From: Clostridia bacterium
GTDB lineage: Bacteria; Bacillota_A; Clostridia; Oscillospirales; CAG-272
Assembly (NCBI GenBank): GCA_017630995.1
Contig: JAGBUD010000174.1
Coordinates: 1-13,177, forward strand
DNA: 13,177 bases
Reading direction: 5' to 3'
Positions 5,592-13,177 of the stretch are shown piece by piece; the stretch's first letter is position 1, and each line of letters opens with the position of its first letter. The translations under genes and the position numbers were made by a program. Under the pieces are notes generated by a model. That model was not told the origin of the DNA. It ran no database searches and saw only the letters and a list, made by a program, of their open reading frames with translations.

Positions 5592-8132
5592 ATGAAAAAA
5601 ACACTGATTTTCATTTTAATGATTTTTGCACTTTTCTCATTTGCTTCTTGTTCGAATTCCCACGCCGAATGCATCTCTTGCGTAGATATTGACGCAGACG
5701 GAATATGCGACGCTTGCGGCGAAAAAATCGAAAATAACGAATGTCAAATCTGCGTGGACACCGATAGCGACGGAAAGTGCGACGCTTGCGGAAGCGATAT
5801 GCCCGTTTTGAACAGAGAGCTCTTGCTGCTAGGCGACGGAAAAATCAATTTTTCTTTCATCATATCCACCGATCTATCCTATCAGGTTGTCAAAAGAGTT
5901 GACGACCTCATTGCAAGGCTCGCCACTCTTGGATACACCACGCACAGAATAACCGACGGAGAAAAGGATACCGATGATAAGGGCATCAAGGTCCTCGTCG
6001 GAACCAATATCGAATGCTTGGGCAGCGAATATAAATACAACGGATATCTGCTCGGTGAGAGCGGCTATACCATTCAAATGAAAAATCAAAACGTTATCAT
6101 TTCGGGCGGCTCGGCAGAATCCATCTTGACTGCGATGACCTATTTTGAAGTGAACGTTCTTTCGATAGATTCAGACACTGCGACGCTTTCCTCCGCCACA
6201 TTTGATAAGAGCCTTGAAACAACCGTTGAGCAAAACAATTTCGAGATAAGCTCAATAAAAATCGGTGATAGGCTTTTGGATTCGGAATACGTTATCGCAT
6301 ACGACACTCAATCTCACGAGAATTACACCTTTTCAAAGAATTTGCAGCTCCTCATTTACTCAAGGTCGGGAATATGGCTTGAAATTACGGGTGCGGCAAA
6401 TTGTCCAAGCGATAAATACATATCGATAGTTACCGCAGAAAAATCGGGCGGCGAGGGATTTGAAATAAACGTCGTCAACGGAAATCTTGAGATAATGTCA
6501 GAGTTCCCGAACAAGACGCTCGAAATCGGCACAGAATACTTTGATACCCGACTTTACGCTGAAAGCGGCGAAGCAACGCTCGAGCCAATCAAGGTTGACG
6601 TAAGATATATTAATTATGAGCAGTTTGGCGCTTACGGAGACGGAATAACCGACGATTTCGAAGCAATAAAGGCGACGCACACATATGCAAACAAATACGG
6701 ACACACGGTCGTCGTTAATCCCCAAAAAACCTATTATATCGGACGCCACTGCGAAACAATACAAATTTGCTACGACGTTTATTGGAACGATGCAAAATTC
6801 ATAATCGACGACAGATATATAGCCTCGACGGACATCGCAAAGGACTACTCTGTTTTCGAGGTGAGCAACCTTTGGGGCGGCTACTATCTTTCGCCCGAAA
6901 ACGAATTTATAAAGGCTCTTAACGCAAACAAAACGAACGGAGTTGCCATAGATTCAAAAAACATAACCAAGCTTGAAATAGGACTCGGCTACCCCGCTCT
7001 TTTGACGGTTACCAACGAAAACCACAAAAACTATATACGCTACGGCGCAAACCAAAACAGCGGCGCAAAGCAAACAGAGGTCATTCTTATCGACAAGGAC
7101 GGAAACATCGACAAGGATACACCGTTTATGTTTGATTACGAAACGGTCACCTCAATCTCGGCTATCAGCGTGGATCAGCCCGAGCTTATCATCTACGGCG
7201 GAGAATTCACCCAAAGAGCCAACCAAGCAAAAAGCGATTACAAATACTATTCAAGAAATATAGTTATCTCTCGCTCAAACGCCACAATCAAGAATTTGAC
7301 CTACAAAATAACCGACGAGCGCACGGGCAGATACGAGGGCGATCCCTACGCCGCATTTCTTTCGGTAATGTCGGCAAACAACGTTCTCATAGAAGGCTGC
7401 ACTCTCCAAGCACACAAGACCTATTATTCAAAGGGCTCGGGTGGAAGCGAGGTCGGAATGGGCTCTTATGCAATAAGCGCAACCTATGCAAACCGCGTTA
7501 TTTGGAAGGACTGCGTTCAATCCAATTTCTTTAAATCCGACGGTGTTACACCGTCAACGGGATATTGGGGAATTATGGGCTCAAGCTATTCGAAGAATTT
7601 GGAATACAACAATTCAATTCTTTCCCGATTTGACGCTCACGCGGGAGTTTACAACGCAAGAATAATAAATTCAAGTCTTTCGATGTTCAGAATAGTCGGA
7701 AGCGGAGAGCTTCTCTTTGAAAACTCGCATATGTACGGAAATCTCCTCATAGGTCTGCGCGAGGATTACGGTGCGTTTTGGCACGGAAACGTTAAAATCA
7801 AGAACGTAACAATGCACAATTCAAGCGACGTAAATCTTATTTCGGGAACGTGGTATAACCACGATTTCGGATACGAAACCGCACACCCGACGGAAATTGA
7901 AATAGACGGCTTGATTCTCACGAATGCAAGAAAGGTCAACGTTTTCGATTCCTCGTTCGTTTCGCAAACCACGAAAATAACGGCGGACACCGTTAGCGGA
8001 AAGCCTAACGTAAATAAGACAACACCCACAAAGAAAATCATAATAAAGAACAACGCAAACGGATATAATTTCATTTTGCCCGACAAAACGAGGTATCCAT
8101 TCTTTGCAAATACGGAATACGTGGTCAATTAA
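5592..8132 (+). CDS. Array copy B: predicted lipoprotein with a C-terminal pectate-lyase-superfamily beta-helix
   Basis: An 846-aa paralogue of A, co-linear over its whole length. The start at 5592 has AGGAGG six bases upstream. The leader ends in SFASC with the lipidated Cys at C20. Two near-identical repeats follow, each CxxC-V-D-x-D-x-D-G-x-C-D-x-C-G (27-43 and 51-67); these are more regular than in A. The two alpha/beta domains (about 75-190 and 224-320) include VLVGTN and GGEGFEINVVN. The beta-helix starts with FGAYGDG (345-351) and has the family motifs WGIMGSSYSKNL, SRFDAHAGVYN (D681, H683), LREDYG and WYNHDFGY, ending in the shared tail KKIIIKNN and FILPDK. It heads the operon with C to F, so this is the copy with a membrane anchor in the same transcript as the leaderless ones. 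The substrate is unknown. Confidence 0.85.
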   Translation: MKKTLIFILMIFALFSFASCSNSHAECISCVDIDADGICDACGEKIENNECQICVDTDSDGKCDACGSDMPVLNRELLLLGDGKINFSFIISTDLSYQVVKRVDDLIARLATLGYTTHRITDGEKDTDDKGIKVLVGTNIECLGSEYKYNGYLLGESGYTIQMKNQNVIISGGSAESILTAMTYFEVNVLSIDSDTATLSSATFDKSLETTVEQNNFEISSIKIGDRLLDSEYVIAYDTQSHENYTFSKNLQLLIYSRSGIWLEITGAANCPSDKYISIVTAEKSGGEGFEINVVNGNLEIMSEFPNKTLEIGTEYFDTRLYAESGEATLEPIKVDVRYINYEQFGAYGDGITDDFEAIKATHTYANKYGHTVVVNPQKTYYIGRHCETIQICYDVYWNDAKFIIDDRYIASTDIAKDYSVFEVSNLWGGYYLSPENEFIKALNANKTNGVAIDSKNITKLEIGLGYPALLTVTNENHKNYIRYGANQNSGAKQTEVILIDKDGNIDKDTPFMFDYETVTSISAISVDQPELIIYGGEFTQRANQAKSDYKYYSRNIVISRSNATIKNLTYKITDERTGRYEGDPYAAFLSVMSANNVLIEGCTLQAHKTYYSKGSGGSEVGMGSYAISATYANRVIWKDCVQSNFFKSDGVTPSTGYWGIMGSSYSKNLEYNNSILSRFDAHAGVYNARIINSSLSMFRIVGSGELLFENSHMYGNLLIGLREDYGAFWHGNVKIKNVTMHNSSDVNLISGTWYNHDFGYETAHPTEIEIDGLILTNARKVNVFDSSFVSQTTKITADTVSGKPNVNKTTPTKKIIIKNNANGYNFILPDKTRYPFFANTEYVVN

Positions 8133-8153
8133 GCAACGAAAGGACGTAACCTT

Positions 8154-9686
8154 ATGCCAAATTATGTAAGATATGAAGACTTTGGCGCTATCGGCGATGG
8201 AATACACGATGATTTCGACGCCATAAAGGCGGCACACGAATACGCAAACGCAAACGGACTAGACGTAATTTGCAACTCAAACGGCACTTACCGCATAGGC
8301 AACACCTCGATTGATGAAACCGAGGCAAAGCCCGCCATAAAAATCCAAACGAACGTTGATTGGTCAAACGCAAAATTCATAATCGACGACTCGGACATAA
8401 CGGAGGATATGCCCGCAAAGAAAAACGCACTGTTTCGCATATGCCGAGACGGCGAGGATATTATCTTCACCGAGGAAAACGACACTCCTAACGGAGCGAT
8501 AAAGAGAATCAACGCGGAGGGCGGATTTAAGGCAAATATATCGCGCCTTAACCTCGGCATTGGATATTCGGCAATGCTCCTCGTCACAAACGATGAAAAA
8601 AAGGTCTATATCCGCTACGGAGTTAATTCAAATAGCGGCGGCGCGCAACGCGAAATAGTTTCGGTTGACAGCGATGGCTTCGTTGACCCGAACACCGCAT
8701 TTCTCTTGGATTACGGCAAGGTCACCTCGATTACGGTTATGAGGACCGACGACAAGCCGATAACCGTTTCGGGCGGAAGATTCACCCACATAGCAAACAG
8801 AGTAAACCACAACGAGTATTATCACAGAAATATATCAATCTCCCGCTCCAACGTCACCGTGCGCGGTGTAACCTACTCGATAGAGGGAGAAGGCGAGGTT
8901 GGCGCTCCGTACTCCGGATTTATCGGCATAAACAAGGCAAACAACGTTCTTATTGAGGACTGCGTTTTGCAAGCGCACAAGTATTACTATTTCCCGAAAA
9001 AGAACGGCGTTCTCGTTCCCAAGGGAACCTACTCGATAAACCTCGGAAACAGCAACAACGTAACCTTTAAGGGCTGCACGCAATCGAACTTCTTTGACGA
9101 TGAGGGCAAGAACCCGAGAAAAGGAATTTGGGGTATTATGGGCTCAAACTTTTGCAAAAATCTCGTTTATGACAGCTGCGTGCTTTCAAGATTTGACGCG
9201 CACGCGGGGGTTTATAACGCAAAGATACTCAACTCCAAGATTTCCGCATTCAGAATTATCGGCGGCGGTGAGATTAAAATACAAAATACCCACGTTTACA
9301 GCAACACCCTCATCGGCTTGAGAGAGGATTACGGCTCAACGTGGAACGGGGATTTGATTCTCGAAAACGTTACCCTTCACAATACAAAAGCTCCGACGCT
9401 TATCTACGGACAGTGGTATAATCACGATTTCGGATATCAAACCTATTTGCCGCAGAGGATAGTTTTCGACAATCTGCAAATCACCGAGGGAGAGGATTTC
9501 TTCCTTTACGGTGAAAAGCTTGTTGAGCAATCGCAAAGCGCACTGCGCGAAGAAATTGACGGCGCACAAAACGTCAATAAAACCGCTCCCACAAAGGAGC
9601 TGATAATAAAGAATAATATCCAAGGGCTTGAATACAAGCTTCCCGAAACGGAATTCTTTTCAAAGACTAAATTAATAAATAAATGA
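8154..9686 (+). CDS. Array copy C: leaderless pectate-lyase-superfamily beta-helix protein
   Basis: A 510-aa protein made only of the part that forms residues from about 345 onward in A and B. AAAGGA at 8139-8144 precedes the ATG by nine bases; upstream in-frame extension is blocked by the B stop codon eight codons earlier. No signal peptide or membrane segment is visible. FGAIGDG (10-16) and D19-D20 open the beta-helix. An inserted beta-rich segment (about 107-212) contains NDTPNGAIKRIN and VYIRYGVN. WGIMGS (326-331), R346-F-D348-A-H350, R367, R390-E-D392 and WYNHDFGY (421-428) match the paralogues. Its central stretch YFPKKNGVLVPKGTY differs from the glycine-rich VGMG loop of B, D and E. 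It lies 21 bases after B and is probably translated from the same message. It may act in the cytoplasm unless exported by an unusual route. Confidence 0.85.
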   Translation: MPNYVRYEDFGAIGDGIHDDFDAIKAAHEYANANGLDVICNSNGTYRIGNTSIDETEAKPAIKIQTNVDWSNAKFIIDDSDITEDMPAKKNALFRICRDGEDIIFTEENDTPNGAIKRINAEGGFKANISRLNLGIGYSAMLLVTNDEKKVYIRYGVNSNSGGAQREIVSVDSDGFVDPNTAFLLDYGKVTSITVMRTDDKPITVSGGRFTHIANRVNHNEYYHRNISISRSNVTVRGVTYSIEGEGEVGAPYSGFIGINKANNVLIEDCVLQAHKYYYFPKKNGVLVPKGTYSINLGNSNNVTFKGCTQSNFFDDEGKNPRKGIWGIMGSNFCKNLVYDSCVLSRFDAHAGVYNAKILNSKISAFRIIGGGEIKIQNTHVYSNTLIGLREDYGSTWNGDLILENVTLHNTKAPTLIYGQWYNHDFGYQTYLPQRIVFDNLQITEGEDFFLYGEKLVEQSQSALREEIDGAQNVNKTAPTKELIIKNNIQGLEYKLPETEFFSKTKLINK

Positions 9687-9715
9687 AATACAAAAATATT
9701 ATGAGGATTGGTACT

Positions 9716-11257
9716 ATGGAAACTAAAAAGACTGTTTGTTACGAAGACTTTGGCGCATACGGCGACGGAAAGCACGACGATTTTGACGCCATATTCAAGG
9801 CGCACGAATACGCAAACGCAAACGACCTTGACGTTGTTTGTAAGGAAAATGCCGTCTATTACATCGGCAAGGATGCGCTCAATGAGGAAAAGCCGAAGCC
9901 TGCCGCAAAAATCAAGACAAACGTTGATTTTAAAAATGCAAAATTCATAATCGACGACTCCGAAATCACCGTTGATATGCCCGCAAGAAACGGCTCGATA
10001 TTCCATATCGACAGAGATTATGAGCCTGTGGTTTATACTATAGAGAACGATACCCCTAACGGTGCTATCAAGAGAATTAACGAGATGGGCGGCTTTAAGG
10101 CGGACATAACCAAGCTCGACCTTGGAATCGGATATGCGGCAATGCTTATGGTCGTTAACGAAAACAAGCGCGTTTACATCAGATACGGCGCAAACGCAGG
10201 AAGCGGAAATGCCCAGACCGAGCTTGTTAACGTTGATGCAGACGGAAATATCGACCCCACCACCGCATTTCTTCTCGATTACGATATGGTAACAAAAATC
10301 ACCGTTATAAGAGCAGACAGACCCCTTACCGTAAAGGGCGGTGTTTTCGTTACTATAGCTAACCGCGTTCCCGAGGATTACAAATACTATTCAAGAGGAA
10401 TGTTCATCACCAGAGCAAGCCTTACAATCGACGGACTCACATATGAAATCGAGGGCGAGGGAGAGCACGGCGACCCCTACGGCGGATTCCTCACTATCCA
10501 TCAGTGCAGCAACGTTGTTGTTAAAAACTGCAAGCTTCAGGCACACAAGTACTATATGTGCGTCGGCAGTGGCGGAGGCGCTCCCGTTGGAATGGGAACC
10601 TACGCTTTAAGCATAGGAAGCAGCAACAACATTCTTATGAAGAACTGCATACAGACAAACTTCTTTGGCGATGACGGAAAGACCTATAGAGAGGGCATTT
10701 GGGGTATTATGGGCTCCTCTTACTGCAAGAACCTCGTTTACGAGGACTCTATCCTTTCCCGCTTTGATGCACACGCAGGCGTTTACAATGCAAAAATAAT
10801 CAACTCTACCGTTGCTTGCTTCAGAATTATCGGCGGCGGCGATATCGTTGTTGAAAACAGCCATATCTACGGAAATCTTCTCTTCGGTATCAGAGAGGAC
10901 TACGGCTCAACGTGGAAAGGCAACGCAATAATCAAGAACGTTGTGCTTCATAACACCAGACCCTCACACATTATATACGCTTATTGGACAAACCACGATT
11001 TCGGTTACAAGACCTATCTTCCCGAAAACATAACCATTGATAACCTTTCTATCGAAACGGGTGACACCATAAGCCTCTTTACCGAGAAATTCGTTGAGCA
11101 GTCTAACCATATCCTTGACGACGTTGTAGACGGAAAACCCAACGTAAACAAGACCGTTCCTCCCAAGAAGATAGTTATAAGAAATAACAAGACCGGACTC
11201 AAGTTTATAAAGCCCGACACGGCATTCTTTAAGAATACCGAAATTATAGAGGAGTAA
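9716..11257 (+). CDS. Array copy D: leaderless pectate-lyase-superfamily beta-helix protein
   Basis: A 513-aa protein. The start at 9716 is chosen because AGGA (9704-9707) precedes it and the N-terminus METKKTVCYEDFGA aligns with E (MNLKKTVCYEDFGA). An in-frame ATG at 9683, overlapping the C stop codon as ATGA, would add 11 residues but lacks a ribosome binding site. Motifs are FGAYGDG (12-18), D21-D22, VYIRYGAN, VGSGGGAPVGMGTY, WGIMGSSYCKNL, SRFDAHAGVYN (D351, H353), R370, IREDYG (E394) and NHDFGY. There is no signal peptide. The gap to E is six bases. D shares the glycine-rich VGMG loop with E and is closer to E and F than to A or B over the N-terminal third. Confidence 0.85.
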   Translation: METKKTVCYEDFGAYGDGKHDDFDAIFKAHEYANANDLDVVCKENAVYYIGKDALNEEKPKPAAKIKTNVDFKNAKFIIDDSEITVDMPARNGSIFHIDRDYEPVVYTIENDTPNGAIKRINEMGGFKADITKLDLGIGYAAMLMVVNENKRVYIRYGANAGSGNAQTELVNVDADGNIDPTTAFLLDYDMVTKITVIRADRPLTVKGGVFVTIANRVPEDYKYYSRGMFITRASLTIDGLTYEIEGEGEHGDPYGGFLTIHQCSNVVVKNCKLQAHKYYMCVGSGGGAPVGMGTYALSIGSSNNILMKNCIQTNFFGDDGKTYREGIWGIMGSSYCKNLVYEDSILSRFDAHAGVYNAKIINSTVACFRIIGGGDIVVENSHIYGNLLFGIREDYGSTWKGNAIIKNVVLHNTRPSHIIYAYWTNHDFGYKTYLPENITIDNLSIETGDTISLFTEKFVEQSNHILDDVVDGKPNVNKTVPPKKIVIRNNKTGLKFIKPDTAFFKNTEIIEE

Positions 11258-11263
11258 TTTAAA

Positions 11264-12811
11264 ATGAATCTTAAAAAGACGGTATGCTACGAGGATTTCG
11301 GAGCTATCGGGGACGGTAAGACCGACGACTTTGACGCCATAGCGAGAGCGCATGAGTATGCAAACGAAAACGGACTCGACGTCGTTTGCAATAACGGAAA
11401 AACCTACTATATAGGCGACACGGGACTCGACGAAAAGGAATCCAAGCCTACGGTTAAAATCAAAACGAACGTCGATTGGGGCAATTCGACCATTATAATC
11501 GACGACAGCAATATAACCGTTGATATGCCCGCAAGACAGACAAGACTTTTCACCGTTTGCCGCGAGCACGCAACGGTTACCTATACCGCAGAAAACGACA
11601 CCCCCAACGGCGCTATCAAAAGAATCAACGAGATGGGCGGCTTTACGACAGATATAAAGAAGCTCGATATAGGTATCGGATACGCAGCAATGCTCACGGT
11701 TAAAAACGAAAACCACAGAGTTTATATCCGATACGGAGCAAACAAGGACAGCGGTGACGTTCAGTCGGAAATCATTTCCGTTGACGCCGAGGGTAATATC
11801 GACCCCAACACCGCATTCCTTATAGACTACAAGGAGGTTACCTCGATAACCGTTACAAGAGCGGACGACACCCCCTTGACCATAAAGGGCGGCACTGTCA
11901 TAAACATTGCAAACAGAGTTAAAGAGGATTACCGATACTACAACAGAAATATGCTTATTGCGCGCTCCAACGTTACCATTTCAAACGTTACCTACGACAT
12001 TGTGGGCGAGGGCGAGCACGGCGACCCATACGCAGGATTTTTCCATATATACTCGGCAAACAATGTTCTTATGGAAAACTGTAATCTCAAGGGTCATAAG
12101 TATTATTGGTGCGTGGGACGCGGCGGCGGTGACCCCGTTGGAATGGGAACCTACACCCTCAATATCCACGGCTCGAACAACGTTGCCTTTAAGAACTGCA
12201 AGCAAACCAATTTCTTCTGCGACGACGGAGTTACGGTGCGCGACGACATTTGGGGCATTATGGGCTCCTCTTACTGCAAAAACCTCTCATATGAGGACTG
12301 TATTCTTTCGAGATTTGACGCACACGCGGGAGTTTATAACTCAAAGATAATCAATTCTCACGTTCAGGATTTCGCGCTTATCGGCGGCGGAACTATGACC
12401 ATTGAAAACAGCCACCTTTACAACAATCTTCTCGTTATTTTCAGACCCGACTACGGCTCGACCTGGCGCGGCGACGTTATCGTTAAAAACGTTACCATTC
12501 ACAACACGAGCGACTCGGTCAATCTCTTTAACGCACGTTGGGTAAACCACGATTTCGGTTACCCCACCTATCTTCCCGAAAATATCGTAATCGACGGACT
12601 CAAAATAACTAACGGAAACACCGTTACGGTATTTACCGAAAGGTTCATCGAACAGAGCGAGATGGCGGGAAGCGACGAGGTTGACGGAAAGACAAACGTC
12701 AACAAGATGACTCCTCCGAAAACGATAACGATAAAAAATAACGAATCGAATATCAATTTTATAAAGCCACAGAGCAAATTTTTCGAAAACACGAAAATCA
12801 TCGAGGAGTAA
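11264..12811 (+). CDS. Array copy E: leaderless beta-helix protein with two altered conserved residues
   Basis: A 515-aa paralogue with a ribosome binding site GAGGAG (11250-11255) inside the end of D. FGAIGDG (12-18), D21-D22, VYIRYGAN, VGRGGGDPVGMGTY, WGIMGSSYCKNL, SRFDAHAGVYN (D352, H354) and VNHDFGY are kept, so the fold should be the same. Two positions that are invariant in A to D differ. The FRI arginine is alanine (A371, in DFALIGGG), and the Glu of R-E-D-Y-G is proline (P395, in FRPDYG). If these residues line the active groove, E may have changed specificity or lost activity. There is no signal peptide. The stop codon is followed by GCT and then the F start, so E and F are nearly contiguous. 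Confidence 0.85.
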   Translation: MNLKKTVCYEDFGAIGDGKTDDFDAIARAHEYANENGLDVVCNNGKTYYIGDTGLDEKESKPTVKIKTNVDWGNSTIIIDDSNITVDMPARQTRLFTVCREHATVTYTAENDTPNGAIKRINEMGGFTTDIKKLDIGIGYAAMLTVKNENHRVYIRYGANKDSGDVQSEIISVDAEGNIDPNTAFLIDYKEVTSITVTRADDTPLTIKGGTVINIANRVKEDYRYYNRNMLIARSNVTISNVTYDIVGEGEHGDPYAGFFHIYSANNVLMENCNLKGHKYYWCVGRGGGDPVGMGTYTLNIHGSNNVAFKNCKQTNFFCDDGVTVRDDIWGIMGSSYCKNLSYEDCILSRFDAHAGVYNSKIINSHVQDFALIGGGTMTIENSHLYNNLLVIFRPDYGSTWRGDVIVKNVTIHNTSDSVNLFNARWVNHDFGYPTYLPENIVIDGLKITNGNTVTVFTERFIEQSEMAGSDEVDGKTNVNKMTPPKTITIKNNESNINFIKPQSKFFENTKIIEE

Positions 12812-12814
12812 GCT

Positions 12815-13177
12815 ATGCAAATCAAAAGCACCGTCAGCTACGAGGACTTCGGAGCTGTTGGCGACGGCAAGACCGACGACTTTGACGCTATAGCGAGGGC
12901 GCACGCCTATGCAAACGAAAACGGACTCGACGTTGTTTGTGCGTCGGGAAAGACCTACTATATAGGAAACGCCTCACTCAATGACGAAAAGCCAAAGCCT
13001 GCCGCAAAAATCAAAACGAACGTGAATTGGGGCGACGCAAAATTCATCATCGACGACTCGGAGATTGAGGTTGATATGCCCGCAAGAGTCGGAAGCCTCT
13101 TTTGCGTTGAGCACGACTTTGCTCCCACGGTTTACACCGTCGAAAACGACACTCCAAACGGAGCAATCAAGAGAATA
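12815..13177 (+). CDS. Array copy F: beta-helix protein, N-terminal 121 codons only (runs off the window)
   Basis: The open frame begins three bases after the E stop, with GAGGAG at 12803-12808 as its ribosome binding site, and continues to the last base without a stop. The 121 visible residues include SYEDFGAVGDGKTDDFDA at the start, TYYIG, KPAAKIKTNV, FIIDDSEI and NDTPNGAIKRI, all matching the N-terminal quarter of C to E. By comparison with those, the full protein should be about 510-515 aa. It lacks a signal peptide. Residues 1 to about 46 are closest to E, while about 55-121 are closer to D. The window edge, not a mutation, explains the missing remainder. Confidence 0.85.
   Translation, partial: MQIKSTVSYEDFGAVGDGKTDDFDAIARAHAYANENGLDVVCASGKTYYIGNASLNDEKPKPAAKIKTNVNWGDAKFIIDDSEIEVDMPARVGSLFCVEHDFAPTVYTVENDTPNGAIKRI

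Noticed and set aside
9683..9715. ATGA-overlap start of gene D at 9683
   Set aside because: No ribosome binding site precedes it, and the 11 extra residues do not align with C, E or F, whereas the start at 9716 does.
10964..11716. Minus-strand open frame of 250 codons across the D-E junction
   Set aside because: It mirrors the frames opposite the other copies and arises from shared codon composition of the paralogues; there is no ribosome binding site or recognisable product.
2807..13177. Phage tail-spike or prophage origin of the beta-helix genes
   Set aside because: Beta-helices occur in tail spikes, but no phage structural, lysis, integrase or packaging gene is present, and A and B have lipoprotein signals, which tail proteins lack.
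1..13177. CRISPR array, tRNA, rRNA or insertion sequence
   Set aside because: No regularly spaced short repeats, cloverleaf or rRNA motifs, or transposase-like frames were seen; the repeated DNA is explained by gene paralogy.

Overview
This window looks like a piece of an uncultured, probably gut-associated member of the Bacillota (Clostridia-like). The grounds are a thiamine (TPP) riboswitch in front of a ThiT-type ECF transporter gene, strong AGGAGG-like ribosome binding sites, sigma-A-type promoters, and lipoproteins whose mature N-termini carry Cys-x-x-Cys / Asp-x-Asp-x-Asp-Gly repeats of a kind common in Clostridia. The species cannot be named from the sequence.

Layout. (1) Positions 1-1126: a consensus promoter, a TPP riboswitch, a terminator-like hairpin and the ThiT gene, closed by a bidirectional terminator at 1090-1126. 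(2) Positions 1181-2587, minus strand: a PHP-domain metallohydrolase with its own promoter. It converges on thiT and diverges from the array to its right. (3) Positions 2807-13177, plus strand: a tandem array of at least six paralogous right-handed parallel beta-helix proteins of the pectate-lyase-superfamily type, called A to F here. A (848 aa) and B (846 aa) are predicted lipoproteins with a long N-terminal extension: two metal-binding-like repeats and two alpha/beta domains. C, D and E (510-515 aa) and the truncated F consist of the beta-helix part alone, with no signal peptide. A appears to be a separate transcript with its own promoter and a hairpin behind it. B to F form a tight operon (gaps of 21, 29, 6 and 3 bases) that runs off the right edge.

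How the parts may work together. The riboswitch/thiT unit is a self-contained thiamine-uptake module unrelated to its neighbours. The PHP gene and the array may form one carbohydrate-related locus: A and B would be lipid-anchored outside the membrane and act on a polysaccharide or glycoconjugate, while C to F would act on fragments inside the cell or be exported by an unrecognised route. This is inference. No substrate is evident, and no transporter, regulator or SusC/D-like component lies in the window. The most unusual points are the expansion itself, the switch from lipoprotein to leaderless copies within one operon, an invariant R-F-D-A-H-A motif in every complete copy, the loss of two otherwise invariant charged residues in copy E, and an extremely GC-rich palindrome at the probable 5' end of the B-F transcript.
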